64,000 nt of DNA. It comes from Mercurialis annua (Eukaryota > Streptophyta > Magnoliopsida > Malpighiales > Euphorbiaceae). Shown in pieces: positions 33,201-45,083 of this stretch. Each line of letters starts with the position of its first letter. The first letter of the stretch is position 1. The stretch is from positions 52,728,052 to 52,792,051 of the forward strand of contig NC_065574.1 in assembly GCF_937616625.2 (NCBI RefSeq). Reading direction: 5' to 3'. Both the position numbers and the translations under genes were made by a program. A model generated the notes under the pieces. That model saw only the letters and a program-made list of their open reading frames with translations. It made no database searches and was not told the origin of the DNA.

Positions 33201-36062
33201 GTTCAAATTCTCCGGCTTAGGTTCATCCTCCTCCGTGTATTCATCATCAAGCTCTTTAGAATCGAAAGTGACCTTAGAAACGGTTGAAAAATCAACTTTG
33301 GGCTCAACAGAGCATGTCTTGGTCGAGACATGAGCTTCTCGATCAAGACATGGCAAATTTTTGCCTTGTCTTGATCGAGAAGAGGATGTCTTGGTCGAGA
33401 CATGAAGGTCATTTTTGCACGAAGCAATTTCAAACCTTGCTTCTCGACCAAGACATGCACTGTCTCTGGCTTCTCGACCAAGACATGAGTCTGGGAGCTC
33501 AAAATCATCAATTTTTCGCACATTTCCCCCATTCATTGCTTCCACATTTGCTTCAAGTTGATCATTCACAAGATTATCCACGAAATCCACCCTCATACAA
33601 TCCTCCTCCTCGATGGTATTCCGCATCACTCTCTTCATATCAAACTCCACACTTTCCTCATCAATTCTCAAGGTGAGCTTGCCGGCATGAACATCAATGA
33701 GAGCACGCCCGGTGTTCATAAAAGGGCGACCAAGAATCATAGGACATTCTTTATCTACCGCATAATCTAAGATCACAAAATCCACCGGAAAGATGAATTT
33801 ATCCACTTTAACGAGTACGTCTTCCACTATCCCATACGGCTTTTTGAGAGAGTGATCGGCAAGTTGTAATACCATCGAGGTGCGCTTTACCGGTTGATCA
33901 CCAAACAAAGACCTAAAAAGAAACAATGGCATCAAGTTAATACTTGCCCCAAGATCACACAAGCAATTTATAGCATTCATATTTCCTATAGTGCAAGGTA
34001 TAGAAAAACTCCCTGGATCTTTAAGCTTTGTCGGTAAATTGCTTTGGATTATGGAACTACAATGCTCCGTGAGCGGTATTGTCCCACCTTGCTCCCAACT
34101 ACGCTTGTTCATAATTATGTCTTTCAAGAACTTTGCATATTGGGGCATCTCCCGAAGGGCATCCGCCAAGCTTAGATTGATTTGCAACTTCTTGAAAATC
34201 TCAAGGAACTTGTGAAATTTTTCGTTCCCTTGAGCTTTCCTTAACCGGCTTGGGAATGGAACCGGTGGTACAAACGGTGGCGGCGGTGGTGGCCTCACAT
34301 AGGGCTCTTCAACCTCGACAACCACTTCCTCACATTCCTTTGGCAACTCTTGACTTGAACTTGCTATGTCAATTACCACTTGAGGCTCATCCTCCTCGAC
34401 AACTTGCCTCTTTCCGTTGGCTTTCTCAAGGTTTCTCCCGCTTCGGAGCTCTACCGCCTTAACATGTTCTCTAGGGTTGTTCTCCGTAGTCGATGGCAAT
34501 CCCCCTTGTGGTCTACCTTGAAGATTGATGGCAAGTTGAGAGATTTGAGTCTCAAGCATTTGATTAGTGGCGGCTTGATTCTTTTGAAGTTGCTTCATCT
34601 CTCTAAGCTCATCCATCAACTTAGCAAGCATATTCCCTTCATCCATGTTTCTTTGAGGTTGAAACCCGGGAGGATGTTGAGGTCTAGCACCCGCATTGTT
34701 GCCATGACCTTGATTGTGATGGTAATTCCCTTGTTGTTGGGGAGGTCTATTTCCACCTTGGAAGCTTGGACCCGCTTGATTAGGCCCTTGAGCATTGCCT
34801 TGCCCTTCTTGATTTCTCCACCCGAAGTTTGGATGATTCCTCCATCCGGGGTTGTAGGTGTTAGAGTAAGGGTCATTAGCTTGCCTTTGTCCTCCGATGT
34901 AGTTGACTTGCTCACTCAAGGCTTGACCCGTAACTAGGCATTCTCCTCCCGAATGGCCAAAATCACCACAAAATTCACAACCTACTTGAACATAAGCCAC
35001 CGGAGCGTTTCTTTGCATAGGAGCGACTTGTTTCTTGAGAGCATCCACTTGAGCTTGAAGCGAAGCATTTGCGGCTTTTATGGACTCCATCTCCCTCACT
35101 TGATCAAGAGTCATGAGTGACTTTTGAGTAGGTGGCGCTCTTCTTTCCATAGGACCCCAAGTACTACTAACCACGGCCAATTTCTCCACCAATTCAAGGG
35201 CTTCCTCATAGGTCTTTTGCATAAGTGAACCCCCCGAAGCCGCATCGATAGTAGCTCGGGTAGTGACATTTGTCCCATCATAGAAGATTTGTATAACATG
35301 CTCTCTATTGAGCCGATGATGGGGTACACTTCGTTGTAAATCCTTGAACCGCTCCCATGCCTCATGAAGTGACTCTCCTTCAAATTGGACAAACTCAAGT
35401 ATGTCTTTAGTCAACTTTGTAGTCTTGCCATGAGGGAAATATTTGTTAAGGAAGGCTTGAGCCAACTCCCTCCAATTGTGAATGGACTCATTAGGTAGAG
35501 AGTGCAACCAAATGCTAGCCTTGTCCCTCAAGGAAAAAGGAAACATCCGAAGCTTAATTTGGTCCGCCGTTATCCCATGAAGCTTGAATGTGTTTAGAAC
35601 ACCCAAAAACTTGGCGATATGCTCATTAGGATCCTCATGACTCAACCCAAAGAAGGCACAACGATTTTCCAAAAGTTGAATGGTACTCGGCTTGATCTCA
35701 AAAGTTGCCGCTTGAACCGGCATTGCGAAGCATCCAAAAGTTGCATTGTCCACATCCGGCAAGAAAAACTCACCCAAAGTTTGTCTTTGTTGGTTTGGCA
35801 CTTGTGCGTGCGCTTGGGGTCGATCATCCCTTGGGTGGTCTTGTTGCCTTGGTCGGTTCACATTCCCTAATGGAGGAGCGGGTGGATATTGTTGTTCCCC
35901 TCCATCCATTAGAGGATTGAACCTCCCCTCTTCATCATAATTGTTTCCCTCGTTATTCATAACTTCGGGTATACGGGCTCTTCTTCTTACACCTCTTTCG
36001 TAGTTACCGAGGTTATCTTGGAACGGTTCTAGTGGTAGATTTGCTCGTCGCGTATTGTGCAT
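30258..36062 (-). CDS. Athila-like gag-pol polyprotein, intact, about 1934 aa
   Basis: Encodes capsid and enzymes for reverse transcription and integration. Numbered from the first open codon at 36068, the order is gag (about 100-350), a CCHC zinc knuckle C-E-F-C...H...C (about 362-376), protease [10 protein letters not shown] (about 704), reverse transcriptase with V-F-M-D-D-F (about 1219), RNase H (C-D-A-S-D-Q, about 1368), then integrase with an HHCC finger (about 1582-1622) and the D-F-M-G-P-F / S-D-G-G-S-H / Q-T-S-G-Q-V-E core (from about 1647). The first ATG is at 36062; two upstream codons are not ATG. No stop or frameshift is present, so it may still be functional. Oddity: residues about 860-922, between protease and reverse transcriptase, are encoded by the element's palindromic repeats. 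Confidence 0.95.
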   Translation of the reverse strand: MHNTRRANLPLEPFQDNLGNYERGVRRRARIPEVMNNEGNNYDEEGRFNPLMDGGEQQYPPAPPLGNVNRPRQQDHPRDDRPQAHAQVPNQQRQTLGEFFLPDVDNATFGCFAMPVQAATFEIKPSTIQLLENRCAFFGLSHEDPNEHIAKFLGVLNTFKLHGITADQIKLRMFPFSLRDKASIWLHSLPNESIHNWRELAQAFLNKYFPHGKTTKLTKDILEFVQFEGESLHEAWERFKDLQRSVPHHRLNREHVIQIFYDGTNVTTRATIDAASGGSLMQKTYEEALELVEKLAVVSSTWGPMERRAPPTQKSLMTLDQVREMESIKAANASLQAQVDALKKQVAPMQRNAPVAYVQVGCEFCGDFGHSGGECLVTGQALSEQVNYIGGQRQANDPYSNTYNPGWRNHPNFGWRNQEGQGNAQGPNQAGPSFQGGNRPPQQQGNYHHNQGHGNNAGARPQHPPGFQPQRNMDEGNMLAKLMDELREMKQLQKNQAATNQMLETQISQLAINLQGRPQGGLPSTTENNPREHVKAVELRSGRNLEKANGKRQVVEEDEPQVVIDIASSSQELPKECEEVVVEVEEPYVRPPPPPPFVPPVPFPSRLRKAQGNEKFHKFLEIFKKLQINLSLADALREMPQYAKFLKDIIMNKRSWEQGGTIPLTEHCSSIIQSNLPTKLKDPGSFSIPCTIGNMNAINCLCDLGASINLMPLFLFRSLFGDQPVKRTSMVLQLADHSLKKPYGIVEDVLVKVDKFIFPVDFVILDYAVDKECPMILGRPFMNTGRALIDVHAGKLTLRIDEESVEFDMKRVMRNTIEEEDCMRVDFVDNLVNDQLEANVEAMNGGNVRKIDDFELPDSCLGREARDSACLGREARFEIASCKNDLHVSTKTSSSRSRQGKNLPCLDREAHVSTKTCSVEPKVDFSTVSKVTFDSKELDDEYTEEDEPKPENLNKSNGVTPPSSELPPNVEMKPLPSHLRYTFVGENDTLPIIISNKLSKEQERRVVQVVKEHVLAMGWQISDIRGISPQIVMHKINLEDESKKSAQRQRRLNPNMKEVVHKEIVKLLDAGIIYPISDSEWVSPIQCVPKKGGMTMVENEKGEQISTRTVTGWRVCIDYRKLNEVTRKDHFPLPFIDQMLERVAGHKFYCFLDGYSGYNQILILPEDQEKTTFTCPYGTFAYRRMPFGLCNAPATFQRCMTSIFNDMIEDIMEVFMDDFSVFGDSFDGCLANLRRVLARCVETNLVLNWEKCHFMVDEGIVLGHRISEAGIEVDRAKTSVIEKLVAPATVKGVRAFLGHAGFYRRFIKDFSSIARPLTSLLVKDAPFDFTKDCHEAFEKLKEALVTAPIISSPDWSLPFELMCDASDQALGCVLGQRKDKKVHVIYYASRTMAGAQLNYTTTEKEMLAVVFALDKFRQYLLGSKCIIYTDHAALKYLFTKQDAKPRLIRWILLMQEFDIEIRDKKGTENVVADHLSRFENPEPIPIGMEINEWFPDETLILIREVETPWYADIANFLASNVMPPDLTHHQRKKFLSDAKRFLWDEPYLFKECGDGMLRRCVALKEMMPILEACHTSDYAGHYGVARTAAKVLESGFFWPTLFRDAKDFVSHCDRCQRVDNISKRDEMPLTSVQEVEIFDVWGIDFMGPFPMSHGNLYILVGVCYVSKWVEAEALPTNDAKVVLKFLKRLMNRFGTPRIIISDGGSHFCNRQFDALMKKYNVYHRVATPYHPQTSGQVEVSNRELKRILEKTVNGTRKDWSLKLDDALWAYRTAFKTPLGMTPYRIVYGKACHLPLELEHRAYWAIKKLNFDLKAAGEKRLLQLNELEEFRFSAYENAKLYKEKTKRWHDAHISPKSFEVGAYVLVYNSRLRLFPGKLKSRWSGPFKIRSVASHGAIELENQRGETFKVNGHRYKPYLGPLTDQIGEQCYLDPPT
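33308..33488. repeat. Palindromic units inside the gag-pol reading frame
   Basis: The same CATGTC/GCTTC-armed units as in the LTRs, translated in frame on the minus strand. The protein shows C-L-G-R-E-A-R twice, H-V-S-T-K-T twice and C-L-D-R-E-A-H once. At least seven half-sites, no stops. Confidence 0.9.
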
Positions 36063-36210
36063 ACACAAAAATCAAATTCCCTACACAAACAACAACAAGA
36101 AAACCGAGTGTAAACCACGAAAGATAATTAATAACAATAAACCAAAAACAGAAAATAACGCTAACTCGACCGAATTTCACAATACTTTCAATCAATTAAA
36201 CGCAACCTTG

Positions 36211-36228
36211 TCCCCGGCAACGGCGCCA
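36211..36228 (-). other. Primer binding site for tRNA-Asp (Athila-like element)
   Basis: The + strand reads TCCCCGGCAACGGCGCCA, the 3' end of plant tRNA-Asp with its CCA. It lies six bases internal to the end of the 5' LTR in element sense. Confidence 0.92.
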
Positions 36229-36234
36229 AAAACT

Positions 36235-37767
36235 TGTTAGCAAAAATACTAACTTGTAGTAATCCGGAAATACGGAATCGATCCCACGAAGACAAGAGGT
36301 TTAAAGTGAGCGAACACGTAATTGGAAATTCAATTCGGAAAGCAACGATCAATTGGAATTATAGTAATGACTACGGAATTTTAAACTAGCGAAATTAACA
36401 CTTTAAGCAATTTAAAAACTAAAGCAATTAATTAATAAACGGGATAAAACAATAGGAAAAAGGCGTTTAGAGGTTGCTAGTCTTGCCAAAGTCAAATCTA
36501 GGTAGTTTGGGTTAAAGTGATGGGAACTAAGGTCGGGTCAAGCTATTCTACGGAACCAATTCCGCTCTCTCAAGCCGGAATTGAAAGAGTCGAAACTCGA
36601 TTAACAATCCCGAAATCTAATCCACTCTCGTGCTCATGGATTTCAAGAGAGTTAATAAAGCCAACTAATCAAGCAAACTCCATAACCAAAATAGCCCTAG
36701 ATCATGCTAATGCATCTAGGTCTAAAGCATGTACTCCCCTAGGTATAGTCTAATTAGTTAACTCTCGTCCTCCTAATTAAACCACATAGCAAAGAATAAG
36801 AGGCCAACCTATTCTAAGCATTAAGCTCAAGAAGCACAACAACCAACATCACCCATAAACCCTCACCCTAATCACCTATTTAATCAATCATGGCAATCAT
36901 AACAACCCCCAAACAAGGGGTTTAGCTACTAATCATCATCATGGCATAACTAATTAAGCAATAGTAAAGATTGGGCATAGAGTAAAGAATAAATACCTTG
37001 GAGTAATAATTGAACTTAAAACACATGAACAAGATAATGAAGCTTGAATTAAAAGATCAATACTTGTATTTAGTAAGTTTCCCAATATAGCAAAATCTGG
37101 AAATTAAATGAAGAACACCAAGAACTATGAAGATTCTATCTAAAATAGAGAGCAAAAAAGGAAAGAATTGATTGATTCCCAAATGTTGTCTACAAAAGTG
37201 AATGCCCTTTAACCTAAAATATAAAGTGTCTTATATAGTCTGGATAAAAAGGGAAATAAAAACACCCTAGTACAAGAGATGTTGGGCTAAAAAGGGAAGT
37301 GGGCCACTTAAAGCTCTTTCTTTCAACAAATTTCGTCTTCAGCTCTTTTCTCATGTCTTGGTCGAGAAGCTCATTTAAGTTGAGCTTCTCGATCGAGAAG
37401 CTCCTTTGATGACCCTTCGTGCAAAATGGTTCTTCATGTCTTGGTCGAGAAGCACCATGTCTTGGTCGAGACATGTGTTAAATTATACATGTCTCTTTTG
37501 CTTCTCAGCTTCTCTTTCGCTCATGAACTTCTCTTCCAAGACATGCTTTAAAAACTTGATTTCTCTTTCACTCTTTGCTTTAGCTTCCGACTTTGATATT
37601 TCTTTAATTCTTCATTCTTTTTAGCCCAAATAGTCCCGCAAACACTCCAAATCACCTGAAACGCCAACACACATAATAAGGTATCGAAACACCTAGAAAA
37701 CACATGTCAAAACGCAATAAAGCGATGCGAAAACTATCTAAATACTAGGAGTATTCTACTCCTATCA
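36235..37767 (-). mobile_element. 5' LTR of the Athila-like element
   Basis: 1533 bp, the same length as 20640-22172 and nearly identical to it. In element sense TGATAG...CTAACA. Carries the same palindromic units (37350-37480). Confidence 0.93.
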
Positions 37768-37772
37768 GTCAT

Positions 37773-38236
37773 GTTAAAGAACGTTTTCTTCGTAGAGCTG
37801 CAGTAGTCGGTAGATGTCTGTATGGGATGTAAGATTTATATTCAAACGGTTTATTTAAATGGGCAACTCTGATTTGAGATAAAAGTATATATACATTATA
37901 ATTGTTTATAAAGAACGTATTTTAACCGTTGATTTCGTAACCAATTTCCATGAGTGGAATTGGTCAAGATGTTGATTAGAGATAGGGCAGAGCTGGACAT
38001 GAGGTGTCGCTCGGAAAGACCCTAGTCTATAATAATGATTCGCGATGCTTTTCAGAAAGTAGTAAAGATGTTTTAGTATTTATAATAATAAAGTTTAAAA
38101 GGGTTTTCTGAAAATAATTTATATAATATATTTAATTCGCGAAAAATTCATAGTGGTTTTAGGCTTGCTACGGGTTCCGGAGCTACCACTCCCGTTCCCT
38201 AGCGCCGGTCTCGGCTCAATAAATTGGGTCGTGACA
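37773..38236 (+). mobile_element. 5' LTR of the Tekay-like element, second part
   Basis: Resumes at GTTAAAGAACG after the duplicated GTCAT and matches 44396-44859, ending CCGGTCTCGG...GTCGTGACA. The two parts total about 2511 bp against 2522 bp for the 3' LTR. Confidence 0.93.
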
Positions 38237-38240
38237 ATTG

Positions 38241-38252
38241 TGGTATCAGAGC
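38241..38252 (+). other. Primer binding site for initiator tRNA-Met (Tekay-like element)
   Basis: TGGTATCAGAGC four bases after the end of the 5' LTR, the standard Met-tRNA site of plant Ty3/gypsy elements. Confidence 0.92.
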
Positions 38253-41200
38253 AGTTGGTCCGGATGCCTCTGCTAATATGTGATTTCAAACAGTTGGTTC
38301 AGGATACCACTGTTTTGCGTATGTGTCTACCTAGGAACTACTGCAGCACATAGGGATTCGAGTCATGTCTTGATTAGTTTTTGTTTGATCTTTAGATTTT
38401 AACTCTCCTCCCTACGATCTGAGTCTGTTAGTACGATCAATAGGATTGTTATACGATATACGTATGCGAAAGTATTTTGCTTACGTAAGAATGAACGATG
38501 TATTACATGATCGTTGCGTATGATCACGTACGAGGTGGACAGTCGACATTATGCAACGCGATGACGAGGCTAGCGTGCTAAGTATCATATGGTATTGCGA
38601 TACCATTAAAGTTATACGATATAAGCGCTAATAGATGATCGATGATGAAACGTAGATTCAGAGGAATGGAAGAATTTCCCAAGTTACAGAGTTTAAGGTT
38701 TAGAGAACTTACAAGATGAAAGATTTGTGATTTACAAAGATTAATTGTTTTAATGATTTTGAAAGTATAATTGTGCCTAGATTCGATATAGTAATATACA
38801 ATTGCCATGATATGAATAGAATTGCATCACTACATACACATTAAATGAAAAGAATAGAACTGAATTCATACATTAGTAGGACATGCATCATATGCATTAT
38901 GTTCAGATGAAAGGTAAGTTATGGCAACTCTTTGGGGATGAGAGACGTCATCGCCCTAGTGCACAATTATACTAATGCTTAAAGAATTTGAACGTGAATT
39001 TTATAAAAGAGTTGATTTCTTTATATTTCAAAGATTTCGAAATGGTTGCAACCATAATTGTTTTGATGTGAGTAGACCTATACTGGAACTCTGTAACGAA
39101 AGGGAAATGTTCGAGATCTACCTACAAGCAACTCTTGAAGGTACAAGGAATGTGTACGAGAATATGAGCAAGAAATTATACCTCGGGAAGACACGAAGAT
39201 AGTCATAAGTCTAAGATCTATTATAACATAGAAAGATAAGATACGCCTGAATGGTTAAGTATGATCCATTGACCAGCGAACTAAATGATTAGAATTTTAT
39301 GTGATCAGATGATAGAAGTGTGGGAAGTGATTGTTGAACATAGAAAGTGATTATTAGCTTAAACCCTAAAGGTGTAAAGGTAATATCCATGAATGGAAAA
39401 TGTGAGTTTTACACTATATAGGAAGATTATTAAGTTTAGAAAAACTGAGATATCTTATGATTGAACCGTTGGATCGGTTTAATATTGGAGTATTATATTC
39501 CTAAGAAGGTTGACTAGGAGTTGATCGTTGCGACCGTCGAACGGAAGACTAAGCGACAGCTTCATAAGATTATTTGTAGGGGATTTATACGGCTGGAAGT
39601 AACTAACCTAGCCAACATACTACGAGAGTATAAGAAGTAAAGACAAAAGATATGTAGCAAATGTAGATGGAATGACATATAAGATTAATAAAGTTAAAAG
39701 ATGGATTGCATATTGCGTGAACTATGTTAAGGAGTTGGGAATCCGTGTAATGAGTTGTGCGGTTGAGCATCCTGACCACAAATTAAAGAATAAGTATATG
39801 TATATATGAAGTATACGAGGTATAAAGTCACGAGATGAGGATAAGAAAGATGAAACGCGAAGAGTATAGTACAATAGCTATACGATATTAATGATGACTT
39901 TTAAGGGAAAACGTGGGCAATACATGTGGAAGGACAACATGCGTTTCATGACGAAAGATTCTGAAATTTGATACGTGAAATAATTATAAATGAGAAAATA
40001 ATATAATGAATTAAATATATGGGAATAGGAAAGCCGCTCATTAGATATGAGCGAGTAAGTGAATAGAAGGTCGTATAATGGATGAGTTAAAGAAGAACAT
40101 GAATAGTTACGGATTGAATATCGAGAGGGAAATTGAAATTCAATGACGATGATCAAAGTTTAAGTTAAACCATTTGAAAACGAAATGAAGACATCGTATC
40201 CAGACAAAATAATAAGTTCGGCATCATGTAGCTTTAAACTCGAAAGGTACATTAATTGTACCTAGTTTAGTGTGGCCAAAGGTTTGTTAACGGTTTATAC
40301 GCGATTGAGGATAGCAAGAGGAGACATAAAGAGCATTAATGATGGATGTTTTAAATCTTGAGGGATTGACAGGACAAGATCACACTTTCAAGAGACATCT
40401 GGGACGAATCAAGGCGATTAAATAGACAAGTGACTAGTATGAAGAAAAGATATAAAAAGTGTTACAAAAGTTAAGTATAAGAATTAACATGGATTTTTCA
40501 CGAAGAATCAAGAAGTCTTAAAGAATGCGATAATAGGAGATTGAAGTTAGTTTCACTGACATAACAAATGTCAGTAATGGATGTATCTCATAAGTATAAG
40601 TGAATACAAATATATTGGATGGTAACGCGATTTAGAGGAAGTAACGTTTAAGGTTTTCATTAATGATTGGAAATGTAACAGCGAAAAGTGAAAAGTGAGA
40701 ACGACGACAAAGGAGTATGTGAAAGAAATTACTAAAGTTACAAGAAAGATAGTACTAATGAATGAAATTAAGGGATATGAAAAGATGTAATGAGTTGCAA
40801 TAAGAATAAATCGTGAATAAAAGTATTTATAAAGAGTTCAAGTACAAGGAAAAGTGTAAGAAGGAAACCAAGAATTCATATAGAGTGAAGCGAATGGTTT
40901 TAACAAAGGACGTGAATAGAAAAGAGGTAAATTACCTATCGAAAGTAATAGAGAGATGAATAACTAGATTAACTAATTAAGTTTAACACCTTCTTAGAAC
41001 CAAAAAGTTAATGAAGGATCGAACCAGGAATGTTTAAGAATTTACAAGATCAGTAACGACATAAGAATATAGCAATGTGAAGATTAGGATCGGATTAACG
41101 TTAAGTGTCATTAGATAAGGAACGTCTAATGAAAACAAGAAGTGATTAAGATAAGAAACTGTTGAAAGAATATGAAAGAATAACGATACCTCGAGAGGTA

Positions 41201-42324
41201 GATCAAAGAAGCATGAAGAATGCTTGTAACTATTTACAAGAATAAGCTACCAAACTAATACACAAAGTTGGAAAATTGAAATAGAATCTCAAATGAAGGC
41301 AAAAGCTAAACATATCAAGTAATGCTAAGAGAGCACTCAACTTCATGAGATTAAGAAATCATGAAGTGTAAAAAGGAAATAAAGATTTAGATGATACAAG
41401 TTTGAGAAAAAGTATACGGACAGCACGATAAAGACAAACGTTCAAAAGAAATTTGACTTATGATATAAGATCATGAAGTCAATAAGCTAACCAAGCAGAG
41501 TGTTGATAAGAAATAAGGACATAGTATCATTTTCTCTCTACGAGCAACTAGAGTGAAATTGTGTATCATAAGAAGATAGATGGTAATAAAATAACAAACA
41601 TAAGATTGAGAGTAGTAGAGCTACAAGTGAAACAATTACTGTGGATAAGTAATTTGAGTAATGCAAGCAAGGAACCTTGCTACAGAAAAGTAAGTAGAAA
41701 GCCGTCAAGAAATGACGATATACGGGACTTTAAAGAACACAATGGATTGCAAAGACGATAATGAATGGTAGTTGCGCAAGTCAATGTTATCAGAAAACTG
41801 TGATCAAAGTAGTAAGAGAGCGACCACGGTACGTTCTAAATGGAACACTTATTTCCAATAAGTGATCGGAACTACGCAAGTAAAAGGATCTACTGCCAAA
41901 AAGTTAGGAGGATAAGTGACAGTTGTATCCAAACAACGTCAAGTAAATGGAAAAGGAGTAGGCGTGCAATGCAACGGATTACATAACATTTGAACATATT
42001 TCCGCTAATAACAGATCATTAGAATGGCTAGCTAAGGACAGGTGATTCCGAGAAAGAGGTATTAAATTCTTCTCGCATAATTTAACCGCAAGCGATGGAA
42101 GTGACCAAAGAGCCTGTCATATGAAGAAAAATCAATAAAGATCATCAGTATGCAAGTATGAAAGTTGCGGATAAAGAAGGTACCTACGGTAAGAGCTCCT
42201 AGAAGAAGCTAGCCCGTAAGAAGAGTACACATGAGCAGCAGAAAAAGATATGAGTTAGAAATATTCGTGTTAGTTTATCTTAGATACGTGGCAAAAGTTT
42301 TAAATTCGAGGACGAATTTATTTT

Positions 42325-42337
42325 AAGGGGGGGTGAA
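42325..42337 (+). other. Polypurine tract of the Tekay-like element
   Basis: AAGGGGGGGTGAA directly before the TGTAATACC start of the 3' LTR, preceded by TCGAGGACGAA. Confidence 0.85.
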
Positions 42338-44859
42338 TGTAATACCCCAAATATTTTAGAATAATTAAGTCGTGCCACGTGTCGTGAATTTCGATAAATT
42401 AAGTCAAGATGGATTTAATTTAATGATATCGGGAATTTAAAGTAATTTTTATTGAACGGATTAGCGGGATTAAAGGAAAAAGGATTAGAAAATTAATATA
42501 AAATAAATTATATATCCCGAGATAAGAATTATTTCGCCAATGTCCGCGAAATATTTTATAATGTTTGTGATAAAAGTTTCGGGTCAATCGGAGACCTTTT
42601 AAAATTTGGACGCGGATGCGTTTAGGACTAAATTGTAAACTTTGAAAAGTTTAAGGGCTAAAATATAAATTAGCCAATTGAGCCTCGAGAATATAAATTA
42701 GAGGATTATTGACGGGAAATAATAATTTTAGAGTTGTATTATTTATTTGGATATAAATAATACGTATGTAATTGAGTTAAAGAAATAATTAATCGTTAAG
42801 TTAAAATAGAAAGTTTAATAGAGAATTGGTTTAAGTTAAAGAGTTCAAGGACTAAAAGTGACAATTGGCCAAGTATATATATAAAACCTTCAAGATGAAG
42901 GATTGTCCAGAACCTTCAAATCCTTTATCAGACATATTTCATTTCTCTCGCCATTTCCTACGGTTCCGTCGCACGATCTCCGTTTCTCGTCCGTTTCCGA
43001 CGTTCTATAGCTCGAATTGATCGTATTCCAGAGGCGAATCACGGTAAGCTTGACGTATTCTCGTTTAAACGGATATATTTTGAGTTATATCGAGTTAAAG
43101 TTTTAGGCCACGAAACGACTTAATCGTTTTAATGGTTTTAGGATTGAGATATAGCGTTTTGATTATAGAGTAAGCGTTTTGGATGAGTTTAGGGCGTTTT
43201 TACGCTAATAGCACGTCGGAACGCCCCGGAAAACGATTCCGGGGATCGTGCACGAAACGTGCACACGAGGTGCACGAACGTGCACCATCAATGGTGCACG
43301 AACGTGCACCAAGGTGCACGAACGTGCACCTATGTGTGGTGCACGACCGTGCACCAAGGTGCACGAACGTGCACCAGCTGGACGTGCACGATCGTGCACC
43401 CCAATGCACGAACGTGCCCCGGACTTTGATACCTCAGCGATTCCGTTTTGATACTCCATTTATATTTACGTATCGAGACTTAAAATCAATAGATTATCGA
43501 TTAATTTAAGACGTTAACCTAATGAGGTTAAAAAGGGAATTGATTTAGAAATGATGTTCGATCTATAAACGAGTTAAAAACCGTTTATCGGGATATACGT
43601 GGAAAGCACGACGGTTAATGAATTTAGCGTGTAATATCCCGAGTCTAGAGTCAATCTTAGAATAGGATTCTGGCGTGAGTCAATTACTTTTTTTAAAAAT
43701 AGTTTTAGATCCGGCGAGGCAAGGAGCCGCTGGACCAGGAGCTCAGGAAGCTAGGCGTTTTTGAGTACCAGAGTATTTTTGGATAAGCGGTCACTGTGAG
43801 TTTATACGATTTGCTTTTAAAGTATTTATTTAAGCAATTATTTTATATTGCTTTATATTTGAATTGCATGTTTTATATGCGAATTCTTTTTATGAATTGC
43901 ATATGGTTGATTTGAAACCAGTATTGATCCGATGGAACGTGCTACCTATTGGGCGACAATAGGACTGTGTGATCACCAGTTTTGATATAACTCAGCTGGG
44001 AGCTGATGATGAATATGAAATTTACGATTGGGTTATGATTTCGATACGCAGAGTGAACTCGGCTACGGTGTAGCCTGGAAGTCCCCATATCTAGTGGCTG
44101 GGCCACCAGCGAGTTGGACTCGCAATTGATATTTATGATTGGGTTGCTTGATTGATTATTAGTATGTTTGAGGATTAAGGTTTCATTCGGATCCTGTACT
44201 TGGCTGCACGAGGTTTGAACGTTATTGCATTGTTTTACGCTTTATGTTTTATATGGATACTTATTAGTAAATGTATAAACTCACTCAGTATATTCCCATA
44301 TACTGACCCCTCACAGTCTTCCTTTCAGGTTAAAGCATTTTGAAGGACGGACTTCCTCCTTCTTGTTCTGGAAGTCCACAATAGTGAAAGGTCATGTTAA
44401 AGAACGTTTTCTTCGTAGAGCTGCAGTAGTCGGTAGATGTCTGTATGGGATGTAAGATTTATATTCAAACGGTTTATTTAAATGGGCAACTCTGATTTGA
44501 GATAAAAGTATATATACATTATAATTGTTTATAAAGAACGTATTTTAACCGTTGATTTCGTAACCAATTTCCATGAGTGGAATTGGTCAAGATGTTGATT
44601 AGAGATAGGGCAGAGCTGGACATGAGGTGTCGCTCGGAAAGACCCTAGTCTATAATAATGATTCGCGATGCTTTTCAGAAAGTAGTAAAGATGTTTTAGT
44701 ATTTATAATAATAAAGTTTAAAAGGGTTTTCTGAAAATAATTTATATAATATATTTAATTCGCGAAAAATTCATAGTGGTTTTAGGCTTGCTACGGGTTC
44801 CGGAGCTACCACTCCCGTTCCCTAGCGCCGGTCTCGGCTCAATAAATTGGGTCGTGACA
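42338..44859 (+). mobile_element. 3' LTR of the Tekay-like element
   Basis: An uninterrupted 2522-bp LTR, TGTAATACCCC...GTCGTGACA. TATA box at 42873-42885, predicted intron 43044-44328. It is the reference copy that shows the 5' LTR was split. Confidence 0.95.
43245..43419. repeat. Array of GTGCACGNNCGTGCAC palindromes (3' LTR)
   Basis: Same units as 19499-19665. One unit near the left end is collapsed (CACGAAACGTGCAC) and there is one extra AAGGTGCACGAACGTGCACC unit. The two LTRs have therefore changed repeat content since insertion or during reverse transcription. Confidence 0.9.
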
Positions 44860-44864
44860 AAAGA

Positions 44865-45071
44865 CGATTCAAAAACTTTAGAAATGCTTGCAGAATTAAA
44901 GTTTCTGTTATAAGTTAACTAACATGAATACTGACAGTAATTATTTTTAAAAAATGCAGGAATGACAACATTGAAGGTTGTTGTTTATTATAAGATCAAA
45001 GGAATTTTAATTAAAGACGATCCGGAATTCTGAACTCTAAAAGCAGTAACATATAAGGAGTTTTTAGAACA
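44865..45071. other. Flank between the LTR element and the tandem array
   Basis: On the minus strand a donor-like CAAG|GTAATTG at the array edge is followed after about 40 bp by TTACTGCTTTTAG, an acceptor-like site, then about 150 bp without a long ORF up to the retroelement insertion. This may be the next exon or intron of the gene whose first exon was amplified in the array. Confidence 0.3.
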
Positions 45072-45083
45072 ATTACCTTGACA

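Larger units (their letters stand above)
20640..37767 (-). mobile_element. Athila-like Ty3/gypsy retrotransposon, nearly intact
   Basis: Inserted in the 5' LTR of the outer element with the duplication GTCAT (20635-20639, 37768-37772). In element sense, right to left: LTR 37767-36235, tRNA-Asp primer site, gag-pol 36062-30258, a further ORF 29577-28186, a long non-coding tail, a polypurine tract and LTR 22172-20640. Both LTRs are 1533 bp, and I saw only two differences (20875/36470, 21325/36920). The tRNA-Asp primer and the extra ORF after pol indicate the Athila lineage. The tail carries a 4.2-kb hAT insertion. Without it the element is about 12.9 kb. Confidence 0.92.
38237..42337 (+). mobile_element. 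Internal region of the Tekay-like element, non-coding
   Basis: 4.1 kb between the primer site and the polypurine tract with no ORF above about 92 codons on either strand. No gag, protease, reverse transcriptase, RNase H or integrase motif was seen. The + strand is markedly purine-rich (AAG/GAA-rich). This fits a large retrotransposon derivative supplied in trans, or a replaced internal region; decay of an old pol is unlikely because the LTRs are still similar. Confidence 0.8.
18593..44859 (+). mobile_element. Tekay-like non-autonomous LTR retrotransposon (LARD-like), host of a four-level nest
   Basis: The complete element runs from TGTAATACCCC to GTCGTGACA and is flanked by the 5-bp duplication AAAGA (18588-18592 and 44860-44864). 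Its LTRs are about 2.5 kb. The internal region (38237-42337, 4.1 kb) has no gag-pol reading frame. It keeps an initiator-Met primer binding site and a terminal TCGAGGACGAA plus G-rich polypurine tract, the 3' landmarks of Tekay/Del chromoviruses. It must have been moved by an autonomous relative. Its 5' LTR is split by the Athila-like element at 20640-37767. Scattered differences between the LTRs (for example near 19955/43671 and 20328/44087) indicate a modest age, older than the inner insertion. Confidence 0.92.

Noticed and set aside
31320..35940. Many + strand ORFs of 60-185 aa
   Set aside because: Antisense shadows of the Athila-like gag-pol ORF, which carries all the expected catalytic motifs on the minus strand.
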